DNA from: Bog-756 sp963725275
GTDB lineage: Bacteria; Actinomycetota; Acidimicrobiia; Acidimicrobiales; RAAP-2
Direction: 5' to 3'
NCBI GenBank assembly: GCA_963725275.1
Contig: CAVRXS010000005.1
Location: forward strand, 682,001-746,000
DNA length: 64,000 nt
This document shows, in pieces, positions 26,160-35,631 of this stretch. The position numbers and the translations under genes are program-made. The first letter of the stretch is position 1. Each line of letters starts with the position of its first letter. A model generated the notes under the pieces. The model was not told where the DNA came from. It saw nothing but the letters and a program-made list of their open reading frames with translations, and searched no databases.

Positions 26160-26244
26160 TTATCCACACTTTCTGTCTCACAAAGGTTGACAGGCGCCGG
26201 CCGGTGATCGGGGACATTCGAAGAAGCGCAGCAGGGTGGCGCTT

Positions 26245-26640
26245 TTACCCGGGGAGCCGCTCCATGAGAGCTATCAACTCGTCACGTCGATAGCCACGTT
26301 GACGAGCAAATGCCAAGACCTCGTTGAGTTTCGCTACGACTGCTCCCTGTTCGGGCGTTCCCGCCACCCTGATCGCTCGACCTCGCCCCATCTCCAGTAG
26401 GCCTTCACCTCGAAGGAGTCGAAGCGCACGCAGGACTGTATTCGTGTTCACACCGAGAACCACCGCCAAGTCCTTGGCTTGGGGGATCTTTTGCCCGGGC
26501 AGTGCCTCACCATCAGCGATGGCTCGTCTGATTTCGGCGGCCACCTGCTCGTGGAGCAAGACGGGCTCTTGTCTGTCGACTCGCGAAAGATCGAGCTTCG
26601 CATCACCCAGTTCCTGGTCATCACGCTTGACAGAGCCCAT
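26245..26640 (-). CDS. Short GntR regulator, YtrA type
   Basis: 131 residues from ATG 26640; the frame is open further upstream but only antisense to the next gene. Residues 20-95 are a winged helix (LHEQVAAEIRRAIADGEALP, LGVNTNTVLRALRLLRGEGL). Only about 40 residues follow, as in the YtrA subfamily, which has no large ligand domain and usually controls adjacent membrane or transporter genes. Here the divergent neighbour 21 bases away encodes a membrane-anchored protein, which fits. Confidence 0.85.
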   Translation of the reverse strand: MGSVKRDDQELGDAKLDLSRVDRQEPVLLHEQVAAEIRRAIADGEALPGQKIPQAKDLAVVLGVNTNTVLRALRLLRGEGLLEMGRGRAIRVAGTPEQGAVVAKLNEVLAFARQRGYRRDELIALMERLPG

Positions 26641-26661
26641 AAGAACAACGATAGTAGCTTC

Positions 26662-27687
26662 ATGGTGACGACGGAAGCCGCACTGCTGGCGCCGACCTCG
26701 CCACCAATACCTGACGTGGACGCTCTGTTCAAAGAAGCTCAGCGGCATAGACGGAACAAGCGGCTGATGGGGTCAGCGATCGTCTTCATCTGTCTTCTCT
26801 TGGTAATCCTGATTGGCCTCACGGTCGTTGGGGGCCGCGGCAACTCTGCTTCCACAATCCCCATGACCCAACCGGGATTCGCGAGAACTGTCCTGAAGGC
26901 AACCAAGGCTGCCAGTGGCGCAGCGTTCACCGTGGTCATTCGATCGCCGGGGGCTGGGTGCGGCTCACCCGGCACGAGCGATCAGGTGAGCGTGAACCAA
27001 GGTTCCGTCAACTTCGTTACACAGGTCATGGAGTACTCGACGACAAGCCAGGGATGTTCCGCTGTCTCTGAGCCACTGACGATGCAAACCCTGACGGCGA
27101 CCTACAAAGACGTCGGAAGCAACGTCGCCCGGAGCATTCCCACCTCGTCGTCAAGGCCGTGGCTGCAGACACCTTCAAGCGTTCCGGCCGGACTGTTCTC
27201 CGTGAGCAGCATCATGCTCACTCCGGATACAGGCGCACTTCTTTCAGCAGTGCCCAGTCCGCTCATCAGCGGTCACACTGCATTGGTCGACGGAGTGACC
27301 ACAACCGAATACCAAGGCACCACCACGCTCGCATTGCTACAACGAGATGACCCTGTGTTTGTACCTGCAGAGGTTGAATCGTTGGCTCCCAATGCCTCAT
27401 CGATCAAGATTCCAGTCCAGCTCTGGATCAACGGAAAGGATCAACTCGTTCGGGCCTCTGCCTCCGAGCCCTACTACGCCCAGGTGTACCCGCTTGGAGG
27501 CAAAGGTGGCGAGGTCGTATCGAGTGGGGCACAGGTCTCGACGACTTCCGCCGCGGTTCCGCCTGTGGCGGCGACGACACCGCCCTACCAACAGGGTGTA
27601 ACCCAGATCACTCTGACCTTCAGGAACTTCGGCCCGAGGATCATCACGCTTCCGTCACCGTTGAGCACGGCGACATACGGCCGTTAG
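26662..27687 (+). CDS. Membrane-anchored hypothetical protein
   Basis: 341 residues. A cytoplasmic N-terminus with DALFKEAQRHRRNKR is followed by one transmembrane helix (about residues 36-56, IVFICLLLVILIGLTVV), and then a Ser/Thr-rich extracellular domain with few charged residues. No enzyme motif is seen. Only 21 bases separate its ATG from the divergent GntR gene and there is no good ribosome site, so a leaderless mRNA is plausible. The YtrA-type neighbour probably regulates it. Confidence 0.65.
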   Translation: MVTTEAALLAPTSPPIPDVDALFKEAQRHRRNKRLMGSAIVFICLLLVILIGLTVVGGRGNSASTIPMTQPGFARTVLKATKAASGAAFTVVIRSPGAGCGSPGTSDQVSVNQGSVNFVTQVMEYSTTSQGCSAVSEPLTMQTLTATYKDVGSNVARSIPTSSSRPWLQTPSSVPAGLFSVSSIMLTPDTGALLSAVPSPLISGHTALVDGVTTTEYQGTTTLALLQRDDPVFVPAEVESLAPNASSIKIPVQLWINGKDQLVRASASEPYYAQVYPLGGKGGEVVSSGAQVSTTSAAVPPVAATTPPYQQGVTQITLTFRNFGPRIITLPSPLSTATYGR

Positions 27688-27810
27688 TGCACCGACTGCA
27701 ACCTCACGACGAGACAAGGATACTGGGATTCGCTCTGCGTCCGTAGATGCGGCCAATGTCGGCTCCGTCCAACGACAGCGGCGCCAGATCTGGGAGACAA
27801 CTCAAAGACA

Positions 27811-28296
27811 ATGTCGACGGGCCCGCCACCATCCGTTGCACGACCGGGGCGGGACGAGTTGTCCTCGCGTGTCCGTCCGCTCATATGGATGGTCGCCATA
27901 TTGGTTGTTCTCATGCCCGTTGTATCGTCATGTTCAGTTCTCCAGAGTTCCGCGGAGAAGTCGCTTCACCGGCACGCTGCTGACGCGGCGACTGCCATGG
28001 GCAACACGCCGATAGGAACGTCAGGGGTCGACATGGCCCGCGTCGTCGTAGGGACCGGCACGGACGACACCATCCAGGTCCTGACTGCGACTGGTACCAG
28101 ACGGAGTGGTGTGGTTGTGCTGCGCATCAATGTCACTGTCAAGCCCACATCTCAGCTTGACTCCGGCAGTACGGCGGTCGGTTGCTTCCGATATCAGTTC
28201 GACTACGACGCGCAGCCGGACGAAGTCTCGTGTCCGAACACAGAACCATTGGTTCTGCCGCCTCCGGGACCTACGACCACAACCACCATGAGTTGA
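27811..28296 (+). CDS. Putative lipoprotein, hypothetical
   Basis: 161 residues. An N-terminal basic region (about 23 residues) leads into the hydrophobic IWMVAILVVLMPVVSSC, whose end resembles a lipobox. The mature part has one Cys pair (GCFRYQF, VSCPNTE) and a Pro/Thr-rich tail (PPPGPTTTTTMS). No domain is recognised. It follows the membrane-anchored protein by 123 bases on the same strand and may form an operon with it. Confidence 0.55.
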   Translation: MSTGPPPSVARPGRDELSSRVRPLIWMVAILVVLMPVVSSCSVLQSSAEKSLHRHAADAATAMGNTPIGTSGVDMARVVVGTGTDDTIQVLTATGTRRSGVVVLRINVTVKPTSQLDSGSTAVGCFRYQFDYDAQPDEVSCPNTEPLVLPPPGPTTTTTMS

Positions 28297-28413
28297 TGAC
28301 CATGCCATCCACCCGGCGTTCTGGGAGTGCGTCTAGCAGCTTGGACGCCATCACAACAAGGAGGTACATGTTGTGATGACGTAACCAAGCGATCAGCTGA
28401 GGACAGCCAGCCG

Positions 28414-29110
28414 GTGCGAGTCCGGTCCGGGGAGACGCCAAGGTCCCCGGTAGTGAAGCCCCCGTGCGTGGTCGAGAGGCCGGGTTCGAAGCGGGGTGGA
28501 GCAAATGACCAGTCCGTAACATCACGTGAAGCCTGCAGCGTCGTTACACCGGTCCGTCAGTGATGGCGGAGCAGGAGGAGTCGAGCCTTTCCCCAAAGGG
28601 CGAAGACCATGGACGACACCAGGGATCTTGGAGCGGGTGTCCAGGAACCTCCCGGCGCAGGGGGCTCGGAATGGCCAGACGGTTGTCCCCGGAACTGGAG
28701 AGATCCGTCTCGACGCCGGCAAGCACAAGGCCGCAGGTCGCCAGCCTTCGGTGCCCGGCAGCCACGACGTCGATAACCAGCGGCCCTGGGAAACGGCGAA
28801 GTGTCGAGCGGAAGTCGGAGGAGGCAGTAGTAGTGATGACGACCGGGACAACATAACCCGGTTCGAGCGAAGGGCCTCTAGCCAGGTGTGCGAAGCGACC
28901 AGTGCCGACCGTGGGATTGTCCAACGGGCTATCCACCCACTCGCCCCACGGGGCAGGTCAACGGACCGGGAGTGACGCTCGGGTCGCCCGCCAACGCCCG
29001 TGGCACGGCGGAATGCGCACGATCGACTGCCTGGGGGAAAGCCGTGTGCGGGAGAACCGCATGCACGGTTTGGGAAGGGGGGACTGGGGAGGTCGACACC
29101 CAGGCGAGAT
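28414..29110 (+). ncRNA. Apparent group II intron RNA lacking a reverse transcriptase
   Basis: The 5' end GTGCGAGTCC fits the GUGYG consensus of group II introns. At 29039-29071 lies a domain V-like hairpin: AAGCCGTG pairs perfectly (one G-U) with CACGGTTT, with an inner stem TGCGG/CCGCA, a GAGAA loop, a two-base TG bulge on the 3' side, and the AGC catalytic triad position. GGGAAGGGGG follows, as often seen after domain V. The roughly 620 bases in between hold no reverse-transcriptase frame. The 3' boundary (domain VI and its branch-point A) is approximate. It may be an ORF-less intron or a deletion derivative. Confidence 0.6.
29039..29071 (+). ncRNA. Group II intron domain V hairpin
   Basis: 33 bases that fold into the 8-bp outer and 5-bp inner stem of domain V with an asymmetric dinucleotide bulge. 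This is the strongest evidence for the intron call. The canonical domain V is 34 bases; here the terminal loop is one base off the usual GNRA arrangement. Confidence 0.65.
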
Positions 29111-29353
29111 GGAACACGCACCCGAAGGGAAACTGACGGGACTGAGCCCATCCGCCGTACCGACCACACCGAACCAATTCCCTACTTCACCAGTCAGGGA
29201 GAGGTGGTGGTGACTTGAACACCGGATGGCGGGGTGCCTCTTCGATGAACTTCTCCGCTGGGTCTCCCTTGGCATCGAAGAACGGGGCGGTTACCCGCAC
29301 ATTGTGATCGCAGTGCTGGAGCACGGGTACCGGCCTCCAGCATCGGACGGTCG

Positions 29354-29590
29354 TCAACTCCGCCTCGGACCCTCGTTATCGCCTTCGAGCGGAGGGAGCA
29401 GGACGAGCTCGACGGCACGGGAGCGCATGGCCGACCGCCTGTGGGGACACCCGAGCTCGCCGGTCCGTGCGTGGTGCCAGTGGCGGTCGGCTTCGCAGGC
29501 CAGGAACCGCTCGATGACCGTGCCGCAGTGCCTGCAGATGGAGCTCTCCAGGCGGAGCTCAATGGTGCGGTTGCCCGGTTCTGCGAACAT
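29354..29590 (-). CDS. Small Cys/His-containing hypothetical protein
   Basis: 78 residues. A GAGGAG ribosome site lies eight bases before the ATG, which supports a real gene. ICRHCGTVIERFLACEADRH then WHH, and later GCPHRR, could form a zinc-ribbon or zinc-finger site (CxxC ... H ... C). Proteins of this size and pattern are common in actinobacteria but have no known function. It lies between the intron-like RNA and the IS256 element. Confidence 0.5.
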   Translation of the reverse strand: MFAEPGNRTIELRLESSICRHCGTVIERFLACEADRHWHHARTGELGCPHRRSAMRSRAVELVLLPPLEGDNEGPRRS

Positions 29591-29769
29591 GGAGCAAACT
29601 CCTCGCTAGACCACTCTCGCACCCCTCCATTGTCCACTCTCGTCCAACGGGTCTGTGGAAGGGAAGCCCAGCTTCCTGGGGAAATACAGGTTGAAGTTGT
29701 GGATTCGTGCTCGGGAGATGTGGACGGCGCCTACCAAACGGTGGACGACTTCCCCCAGCCGGTCGAGTT
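29591..29769. other. Intergenic flank left of the IS256 element
   Basis: No gene supported. The last eight bases, GTCGAGTT (29762-29769), are the left copy of the IS256 target duplication. Removing the element joins this stretch to 31251 onward. The joined sequence has an open frame but no recognisable domain. Confidence 0.4.
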
Positions 29770-31250
29770 GTTCACGTCCACAGGCGTGGTGTACGGGTTT
29801 GACCCGCTGAGGTTCGCTCTGAGCCGCTGAAGCGGGGAGTCCGGGGTGTGGGCCCCGACGACGAACAGGAGTTTCGCGAGATCCCCCACTCGCGACGACC
29901 ACCGCATCAATCTTCAAGTTCCGTCCAAAGAACACGAAGGAGAAGATGCGGTGGAAGTCCCCAACACGATGGATGCTCTGGCCTGGCTGCGCAAGCACCT
30001 CGACGAAGCCGACCCAGACCTGCTGCGCTCGATGGTCAAGGCCTTTGCCGATCAGCTGATGTCGGCCGAGGCCAGTGCCCTCTGCAACGCCGGCTATGGC
30101 GAGATCACCCCAGAACGGCTGAACTCGAGAAACGGCTATCGGAGTAGGGACTTCGATACCCGAGCGGGCACGATCGAGCTGGCCATCCCCAAGCTGAGAT
30201 CCGGCAGCTACTTCCCCGACTGGCTGGTCGAGCCCCGGCGGAGAGCTGAGCGGGCCCTGGTCGCGGTGGTGGCCCAGTGCTACGTCGAAGGGGTCTCGAC
30301 CCGTCGGGTCGACGACGTGGTCCGCTCCATGGGCATCGACGGGATCTCAAAGTCCCAGGTCTCAGAGCTGGCCAAGTCCCTCGACGAGATGGTGAGCGCC
30401 TTTCGCAACCGGCCCCTCGACGCCGGCCCCTACTCCTACATCTGGGTCGACGCCCTAACGCAGAAGGTCAGGGAGGGTGGCCGCATCGTCAACGTGGCTG
30501 TCGTCGTGGCCACCGGGGTCAACGCGGACGGACACCGCGAGATCCTCGGCCTCGACCTCATCACCACCGAGGACGGGGCGGGCTGGACGGCCTTTTTGCG
30601 GGGCTTGGTCGCCCGAGGACTCTCCGGCGTCGCCCTGGTCGTCTCCGACGCTCATCAAGGCCTGGTCGACGCCATTGCCTCGGTGCTGCCTGGAGCGGCC
30701 TGGCAGCGCTGTCGGGTCCATTTCGTGCGCAACGTGCTGACCAGGGTGCCCAAGGCCACCCAATCCATGGTGGCCACCCTCATCCGCTCCATCTTCGAGC
30801 AGCCCGATCACGAACAGGTCCTGGCCCAACATGGTCGAGTCGTCGAACAGCTCACCGAGCGCTTCGTCGATGCCGCCGACATGTTGGTGGGGGCACAGGC
30901 CGACATCTTGGCCTTCTCCACCTTCCCCAAGGAGCACTGGCGCCAGATCTGGTCCAACAACCCCCAGGAGCGGCTCAACAAGGAGATCCGCCGGCGCACC
31001 GATGTCGTGGGCATCTTCCCCAACCGTTCCGCCGTCATCCGCCTGGTCGGTGCCGTGCTCGCCGAACAGCACGACGAGTGGGCCGTCGCCCGTCGTTACA
31101 TGGGAGTCGACTCGCTGGCCAAGGCCCGCCTTCGAGTCATCGACAGCAGCAGCGAGGAGGTGAATCTGGCAGAGCTCGCCGACGTCAGTTAGAACAACAG
31201 CAACAGATTGGTGTGGTGGTCGTCGTTACACCACGCGTCTGGACGTGGCC
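29770..31250. mobile_element. IS256-family insertion sequence, complete
   Basis: The ends are imperfect inverted repeats: the left GTTCACGTCCACAGGCGTGG against the right read inward, GGCCACGTCCAGACGCGTGG. An 8-bp direct repeat GTCGAGTT flanks it (29762-29769 and 31251-31258), the target duplication length usual for IS256. The single transposase gene is intact. Confidence 0.92.
29951..31192 (+). CDS. IS256-family (mutator-type) transposase
   Basis: 413 residues from GTG 29951, preceded by AAGGAG nine bases upstream. Family landmarks are RNGYRSRDFDTRAGTIELAI then PKLRSGSYFP, YIWVDALTQKVREGG (first Asp), ALVVSDAHQGLVDAI (second Asp), WQRCRVHFVRNVL, and NNPQERLNKEIRRRTDVVGI then FPN, with Glu in the last. 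All DDE residues are present. Confidence 0.93.
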   Translation: MEVPNTMDALAWLRKHLDEADPDLLRSMVKAFADQLMSAEASALCNAGYGEITPERLNSRNGYRSRDFDTRAGTIELAIPKLRSGSYFPDWLVEPRRRAERALVAVVAQCYVEGVSTRRVDDVVRSMGIDGISKSQVSELAKSLDEMVSAFRNRPLDAGPYSYIWVDALTQKVREGGRIVNVAVVVATGVNADGHREILGLDLITTEDGAGWTAFLRGLVARGLSGVALVVSDAHQGLVDAIASVLPGAAWQRCRVHFVRNVLTRVPKATQSMVATLIRSIFEQPDHEQVLAQHGRVVEQLTERFVDAADMLVGAQADILAFSTFPKEHWRQIWSNNPQERLNKEIRRRTDVVGIFPNRSAVIRLVGAVLAEQHDEWAVARRYMGVDSLAKARLRVIDSSSEEVNLAELADVS

Positions 31251-31394
31251 GTCGAGTTCGCCTGCCGGTCTCAAGGAGAACTGGGGGCGGGTCGAGCCGG
31301 TGCCGTCATGGTAGGGGGGTCGTCGTATAGCCGGTGGTCAGGGACAGGCTGGGATACCGATTTGAGGGCAGGACCCACCTGCGACTGACCTCGT

Positions 31395-31766
31395 GTGGCC
31401 TGGGATCTAAAGGGTCTCTCCCGACTTGCCGACCAATACAGTGTGGCCCGTCCGGAGAACCCGAAAGTCAAGGAAGCCATCGTCGCGGCTCTGGCTGCGG
31501 CCTGCTCCCATGGTCATGTCCTGCCTCCTGAAGAGGGAGCGAGGCTCTCTGACGCTTGGGACAATGCCCTGTTCACTGCATTCGATGCGGCTCGGCCACC
31601 CGGAAAGTTCGAGTCCTGGGCCAGAAGGTCACTCCCAAAGCTTGCGGCCGGTTTCCACGCGGCGAAACTGGAGATGACCAGTCCAGATCGGTGTGATGTA
31701 ATCCGTCTTTCGGCTGTAGCCATCTTCGAGTCACGTCGGCGCGAGCTTCAAGCCCAAGAAGGCTGA
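31395..31766 (+). CDS. Hypothetical protein, mostly helical
   Basis: 123 residues from GTG 31395. Composition is protein-like with amphipathic helices (VKEAIVAALAAACSHGHVLP, FESWARRSLPKLAAGFHAAK). FESWARRSL resembles the phrase seen in sigma-factor region 2, but too little follows to claim that. No ribosome site is evident. It may be an orphan fragment left beside the IS256 insertion. Confidence 0.4.
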   Translation: MAWDLKGLSRLADQYSVARPENPKVKEAIVAALAAACSHGHVLPPEEGARLSDAWDNALFTAFDAARPPGKFESWARRSLPKLAAGFHAAKLEMTSPDRCDVIRLSAVAIFESRRRELQAQEG

Positions 31767-32018
31767 TCGGAACTTAGCGCCTATCACCACTCACAAAACA
31801 TGGACCCGCGTACGAGCTGGTATCGCTCCCTGACCCGGTGTGATCGGGGACACCCTTCGGACTTCTCTATTGGGGCGGTGAGCCGAGAGAACTCCTCTGG
31901 ATGGCTTCAATGATCGGGCCAGCCAGGTCTCCCTCGTCTGGGCCGTAGATCGCCACACCGGGGACGAAACCCCTGATCTCGCCTAGTCTTTCGGCTACTG
32001 GCGGCGACAGGGGGTTCG

Positions 32019-35000
32019 GTGGCCACCACCGAGAACATCACGGTGCTCTTCACGGATCTGGTGGGTTCGACTGAGCTCGCCTCGTCACTGTCTCTTGAAG
32101 CAGGCGACGAGGTGCGCAACAAGCACTTCTCGGCTCTCCGGCAGGCCGTCGCCACCTCGGGGGGTACCGAGGTGAAGAATCTGGGCGACGGCCTCATGGT
32201 GGCCTTCCCAGCCGCATCGGCGGCTCTGAGTTGCGCGGTGGCCATGCAACAGGCCGTCCACCGGGACAACGCCGGTGCGGAGAGGACTCTCGAGCTCCGG
32301 GTGGGGTTGAGCTCAGGCGAGGCGAGCAGGGAGGCCGACGACTTCTTCGGCGACCCGGTCATCGAAGCGGCCCGGCTCTGCGCTCAAGCCGAGGGTGGCC
32401 AGATCCTGGCCTCCGACCTGGTCCGGGCCACCGCCGGTCGCAGAAGCGCACACACCTTCACCTCGCTCGGAGAACTGGAGCTGAAGGGCTTACCCGAACC
32501 CATCGAAACGCTGGAGGTCGGCTGGGAGCCCTTGGACGCCGACGCGGCGGTTGCCGACGGTATTCCTCTTCCGGCTCGACTGGGTCATCCCCCTGCTGTG
32601 GGGGTCATCGGCCGCGAGGCCGAACTGGCCACCTTGGAGACCGCCGCCAAGTCGGTTGCCTCCAGGGAAGGCCGCCAGGTCATCCTCATCTCCGGTGAGC
32701 CAGGCCAGGGGAAGACCACCCTCGTCTCCGAGCTGGCCTGCCGACTGCACCAATCAGGCACCACGGTACTTCTGGGGCGCTGCGACGAGGAGGTCGGCGC
32801 ACCATATCGTCCGTTCCACGAGGCACTGTCTCACTTGGTGGCGCACGCCGACGAAGCGCTGCTCCGAACCCATGTGGCCAGCCATGGCGGGGAGCTGGCC
32901 CGCATGGTGCCCGCCCTCGGTCGGCGTCTGGGCGAGCTGCCGCCGTCCCAGACCACTGATCCCGATACCGAGCGCTACCTCCTCTATGCAGCCGTCGTGG
33001 GACTCCTGGAGGAGGCGAGCCGCAAACGTCCGGTCCTCCTGCTGCTCGACGACCTGCATTGGGCTGACAAGCCGACCCTGCAGTTGCTCCGTCATGTGGT
33101 GGCCAACACGTCGGCTGCCCCTGTCCTCATCCTCGGCACCTACCGCGACGCGGAGCTCTCGGCTGCTCATCCGCTCACCGAGGTCCACGGCATTCTGCTT
33201 CGCGAACAGGGCGTCTCGTCGCTCCATCTGTTGGGGCTGGAAGACACCGGGGTCATCGCCTTCATGGAATCGGCCGCCGGGCACGAGCTCGACGACGCCG
33301 GGGTGGGACTGGCCCATCAGCTCTACCGGGAGACCGACGGCAATCCGTACTTCGTGGCCGAGATGCTGCGAAACCTGTCGGAGTCAGGCGACATCATCCA
33401 GGACGCCAGCACGGGGCGCTGGACGGCCAAGGACACCGATGGACCGTTCTCCCTTCCCCACAGCGTGCGGACGGTCATCGGCACCCGTGTCTCACGACTC
33501 GGGGAAGGGGCGACCAAGGTATTGTCCACGGCAGCGGTGATCGGTCGGGACTTCGACCTCGACCTCTTGGCCGAGACGACCACGGTCGACGAGGACGAGC
33601 TCATCGACCTGTTGGACGAGGCCCAGCGTGCCGCCGTTGTGAACGAACTCTCAGACTCGCCGGGGCGCTACACCTTCTCGCACGCCCTGGTCCAACACAC
33701 CCTCTACGAAGACCTCGGCGGCACGAGGCGCACTCGGCTCCACAAGTCGGTGGGCGAGGCCATCGAGCGCCTCTACGGGGAGAACAGGGAAGACCTTGTC
33801 GGGGAGCTGGCCAGACACTTCCTCCTTGCCACCCGCCCCACCGACTCGGACAAGGCCATCTCGTATGCCAAGCGAGCGGGCGACGCCGCCCTCGAGGCGC
33901 TCGCGCCCGACGATGCGGTCCGGTACTTCTCCCAGGCGCTCGAGCTCGCCGCCCACACCGCAAGCGTCGACCCGCTGACCCGCATCGACCTGTTGATCGG
34001 CCTCGGCACAGGCCAGCGCCAGGCGGGCATCGCCGCGTTCCGGGAGACCCTCCTGGAGGCGGCACGCATGGCTAAGCACATCGGTGCGACCGGCCGCCTC
34101 GTTGCCGCCGTTTTGGCCAATAACCGAGGCTTCTTCAGCGCGCTCGGAACAATCGACACCGATCGGGTGGAGATGCTGGAAGCAGCCCTAGCTTCTCTTC
34201 CCGCTGCCGATAGTTCGAACCGAGCGAAGCTCCTCGCCCGGCTGTGCAGCGAACTCGCTTTCGGTCCGCTCGACCGTCGATTAGCTCTGGCGCGCGAAAG
34301 CAGGGCCATGGCCCGCCGCGTCGACGACGGTGCAACTACTGTCCAAGTGCAATTCGACAGCGGCGCTCCTCTGCGCATCCCCAGCACGCTCGAAGACCAA
34401 CTCGAAGCGGAACACGAAGCCATCCAACTGGCGGACCGCCTCGATGACCCTGTTCTGAAGCTATGGGCGAGAGCGCAAGCGGTGATTGAAGAAACCCGGG
34501 CAACTGAATTTGAGCTTGCCAGCGACCACATGACCCAATTGACGGACCTCGCTCGCAGGCTTCAGCAACCGATGTGGCTCTGGTACGGGACTTACTTGCG
34601 CGCTGCTCAGGCGCTGTTGCATGGTGAAACCTCCGAGGCAGAGGAGCTCGCCAGCGCCGCCCTGGAGATCGGGACGGCTAGTGGTCAACCCGACGCAGTG
34701 ATCTTCTACGGCACGCAACTGATGGGGATCCGACTCCAGCAGGGAAGGATGGCCGAGCTGGTGCAGCTCATCGCCGATGTGGCCGATCAGACTCCCGGTG
34801 TTCCAACGTACCGTGGAGTGCTGGCTGCAGCATATCTACAGGCGGGGGATACAGAGTCCTCGCGTCAGTTGGTCGAGGCGGCCTCGGTCGAGTCGTTTGC
34901 CCTACCTATGGACACTGCTTGGTTGGATGGGATCGTCATGTATGCGCGACCGACGATTGAACTGCGTATCACATCCGTCGCGGAACAGATAGTTGGACTC

Positions 35001-35333
35001 CTCGCTCCGTACCACGCGCAGGTGCCCTTCAATGGATTAATCCCCCAGGAACCTGTCGCCATGTTCCTCGGTGGACTTTCCACGGTCGTCGGGAGATATG
35101 ACGACGCTGCTGCTTACTTCACGGAGGCCGCCGAGTTCAATCGTCGTGGCGGCATGCATTTCGCTGACGCCGAGACCAGCATGCTATGGGGGCAGATGCT
35201 CCGTATCCGCAACGGGCCGGGTGACGGCGACCGTGCCCGGGAACTCCTCGAACAGGGACGGGAGAGCGCCGCTGTCCGCGGCTACGCCATAGTGGAGCGT
35301 CAGGCGAACGCCGAATTGGCAGAATCGAGTTGA
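32019..35333 (+). CDS. Class III nucleotidyl cyclase domain fused to AAA ATPase and TPR-like region (copy 2)
   Basis: 1104 residues from a GTG start. Same plan as the protein at 19465: a cyclase domain at residues 5-170 (VLFTDLVGSTELA, KNLGDGLMVAF, PVIEAARLCAQAEGG), an ATPase with Walker A SGEPGQGKTTL near 225 and Walker B VLLLLDDLHW near 343, then long TPR-like helices. Here too the active-site Asn is replaced (VIEAARLC). The two proteins can be aligned along most of their length, so they are paralogues 10 kb apart. The putative role is signal-responsive cAMP/cGMP production or an ATP-driven switch. Confidence 0.88.
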   Translation: MATTENITVLFTDLVGSTELASSLSLEAGDEVRNKHFSALRQAVATSGGTEVKNLGDGLMVAFPAASAALSCAVAMQQAVHRDNAGAERTLELRVGLSSGEASREADDFFGDPVIEAARLCAQAEGGQILASDLVRATAGRRSAHTFTSLGELELKGLPEPIETLEVGWEPLDADAAVADGIPLPARLGHPPAVGVIGREAELATLETAAKSVASREGRQVILISGEPGQGKTTLVSELACRLHQSGTTVLLGRCDEEVGAPYRPFHEALSHLVAHADEALLRTHVASHGGELARMVPALGRRLGELPPSQTTDPDTERYLLYAAVVGLLEEASRKRPVLLLLDDLHWADKPTLQLLRHVVANTSAAPVLILGTYRDAELSAAHPLTEVHGILLREQGVSSLHLLGLEDTGVIAFMESAAGHELDDAGVGLAHQLYRETDGNPYFVAEMLRNLSESGDIIQDASTGRWTAKDTDGPFSLPHSVRTVIGTRVSRLGEGATKVLSTAAVIGRDFDLDLLAETTTVDEDELIDLLDEAQRAAVVNELSDSPGRYTFSHALVQHTLYEDLGGTRRTRLHKSVGEAIERLYGENREDLVGELARHFLLATRPTDSDKAISYAKRAGDAALEALAPDDAVRYFSQALELAAHTASVDPLTRIDLLIGLGTGQRQAGIAAFRETLLEAARMAKHIGATGRLVAAVLANNRGFFSALGTIDTDRVEMLEAALASLPAADSSNRAKLLARLCSELAFGPLDRRLALARESRAMARRVDDGATTVQVQFDSGAPLRIPSTLEDQLEAEHEAIQLADRLDDPVLKLWARAQAVIEETRATEFELASDHMTQLTDLARRLQQPMWLWYGTYLRAAQALLHGETSEAEELASAALEIGTASGQPDAVIFYGTQLMGIRLQQGRMAELVQLIADVADQTPGVPTYRGVLAAAYLQAGDTESSRQLVEAASVESFALPMDTAWLDGIVMYARPTIELRITSVAEQIVGLLAPYHAQVPFNGLIPQEPVAMFLGGLSTVVGRYDDAAAYFTEAAEFNRRGGMHFADAETSMLWGQMLRIRNGPGDGDRARELLEQGRESAAVRGYAIVERQANAELAESS

Positions 35334-35631
35334 TCTCGACCGATAGAGGCGAGGATCATCCCCACAGGGGTGCCCCAGTCGTGTTGGTCCGTGGCCGTAA
35401 GGACCCTCGGCAAACATCGCGGGCGATAGGTGGGCCCTGAGCCAGCGTTCGGGGCACGCTTGGCGGCCCGGTGCGGCTCGTTGCTCAGCCTGGAGCACGG
35501 CGGGACGCTTCCATAGGCACCGATTGGAGTTGGCGCCCTCGGCGCTGGTTGGAGACACCCTGAGTGATCCCCTGACCTGGTGGGAGTTCCGGAGAACAGT
35601 CCGGTGAGCTCATCAGAGGCCTCTGAGAAAT

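Larger units (their letters stand above)
24627..26192. mobile_element. IS3-family insertion sequence
   Basis: Imperfect terminal repeats: the left end TGTCAACCTTCAGTGAGGCA matches the right end read inward, TGTCAACCTTTGTGAGACAG. The element starts TG and ends CA, as IS3 elements do, and spans orfA and orfB. The flanking bases (CTG left, GGC right) do not form a target duplication, so one side may have been rearranged after insertion. Confidence 0.8.

Noticed and set aside
24627..26192. Target duplication of the IS3 element
   Set aside because: The three or four bases on either side of the inverted repeats differ.
28465..28500. GGTTCGAAGC resembling a tRNA T-loop
   Set aside because: It lies inside the group II intron-like RNA; no cloverleaf can be built.
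28526..28975. 149-codon plus-strand frame within the intron-like RNA
   Set aside because: No reverse-transcriptase or maturase motif; the composition is not protein-like and the region is better explained as structured RNA.
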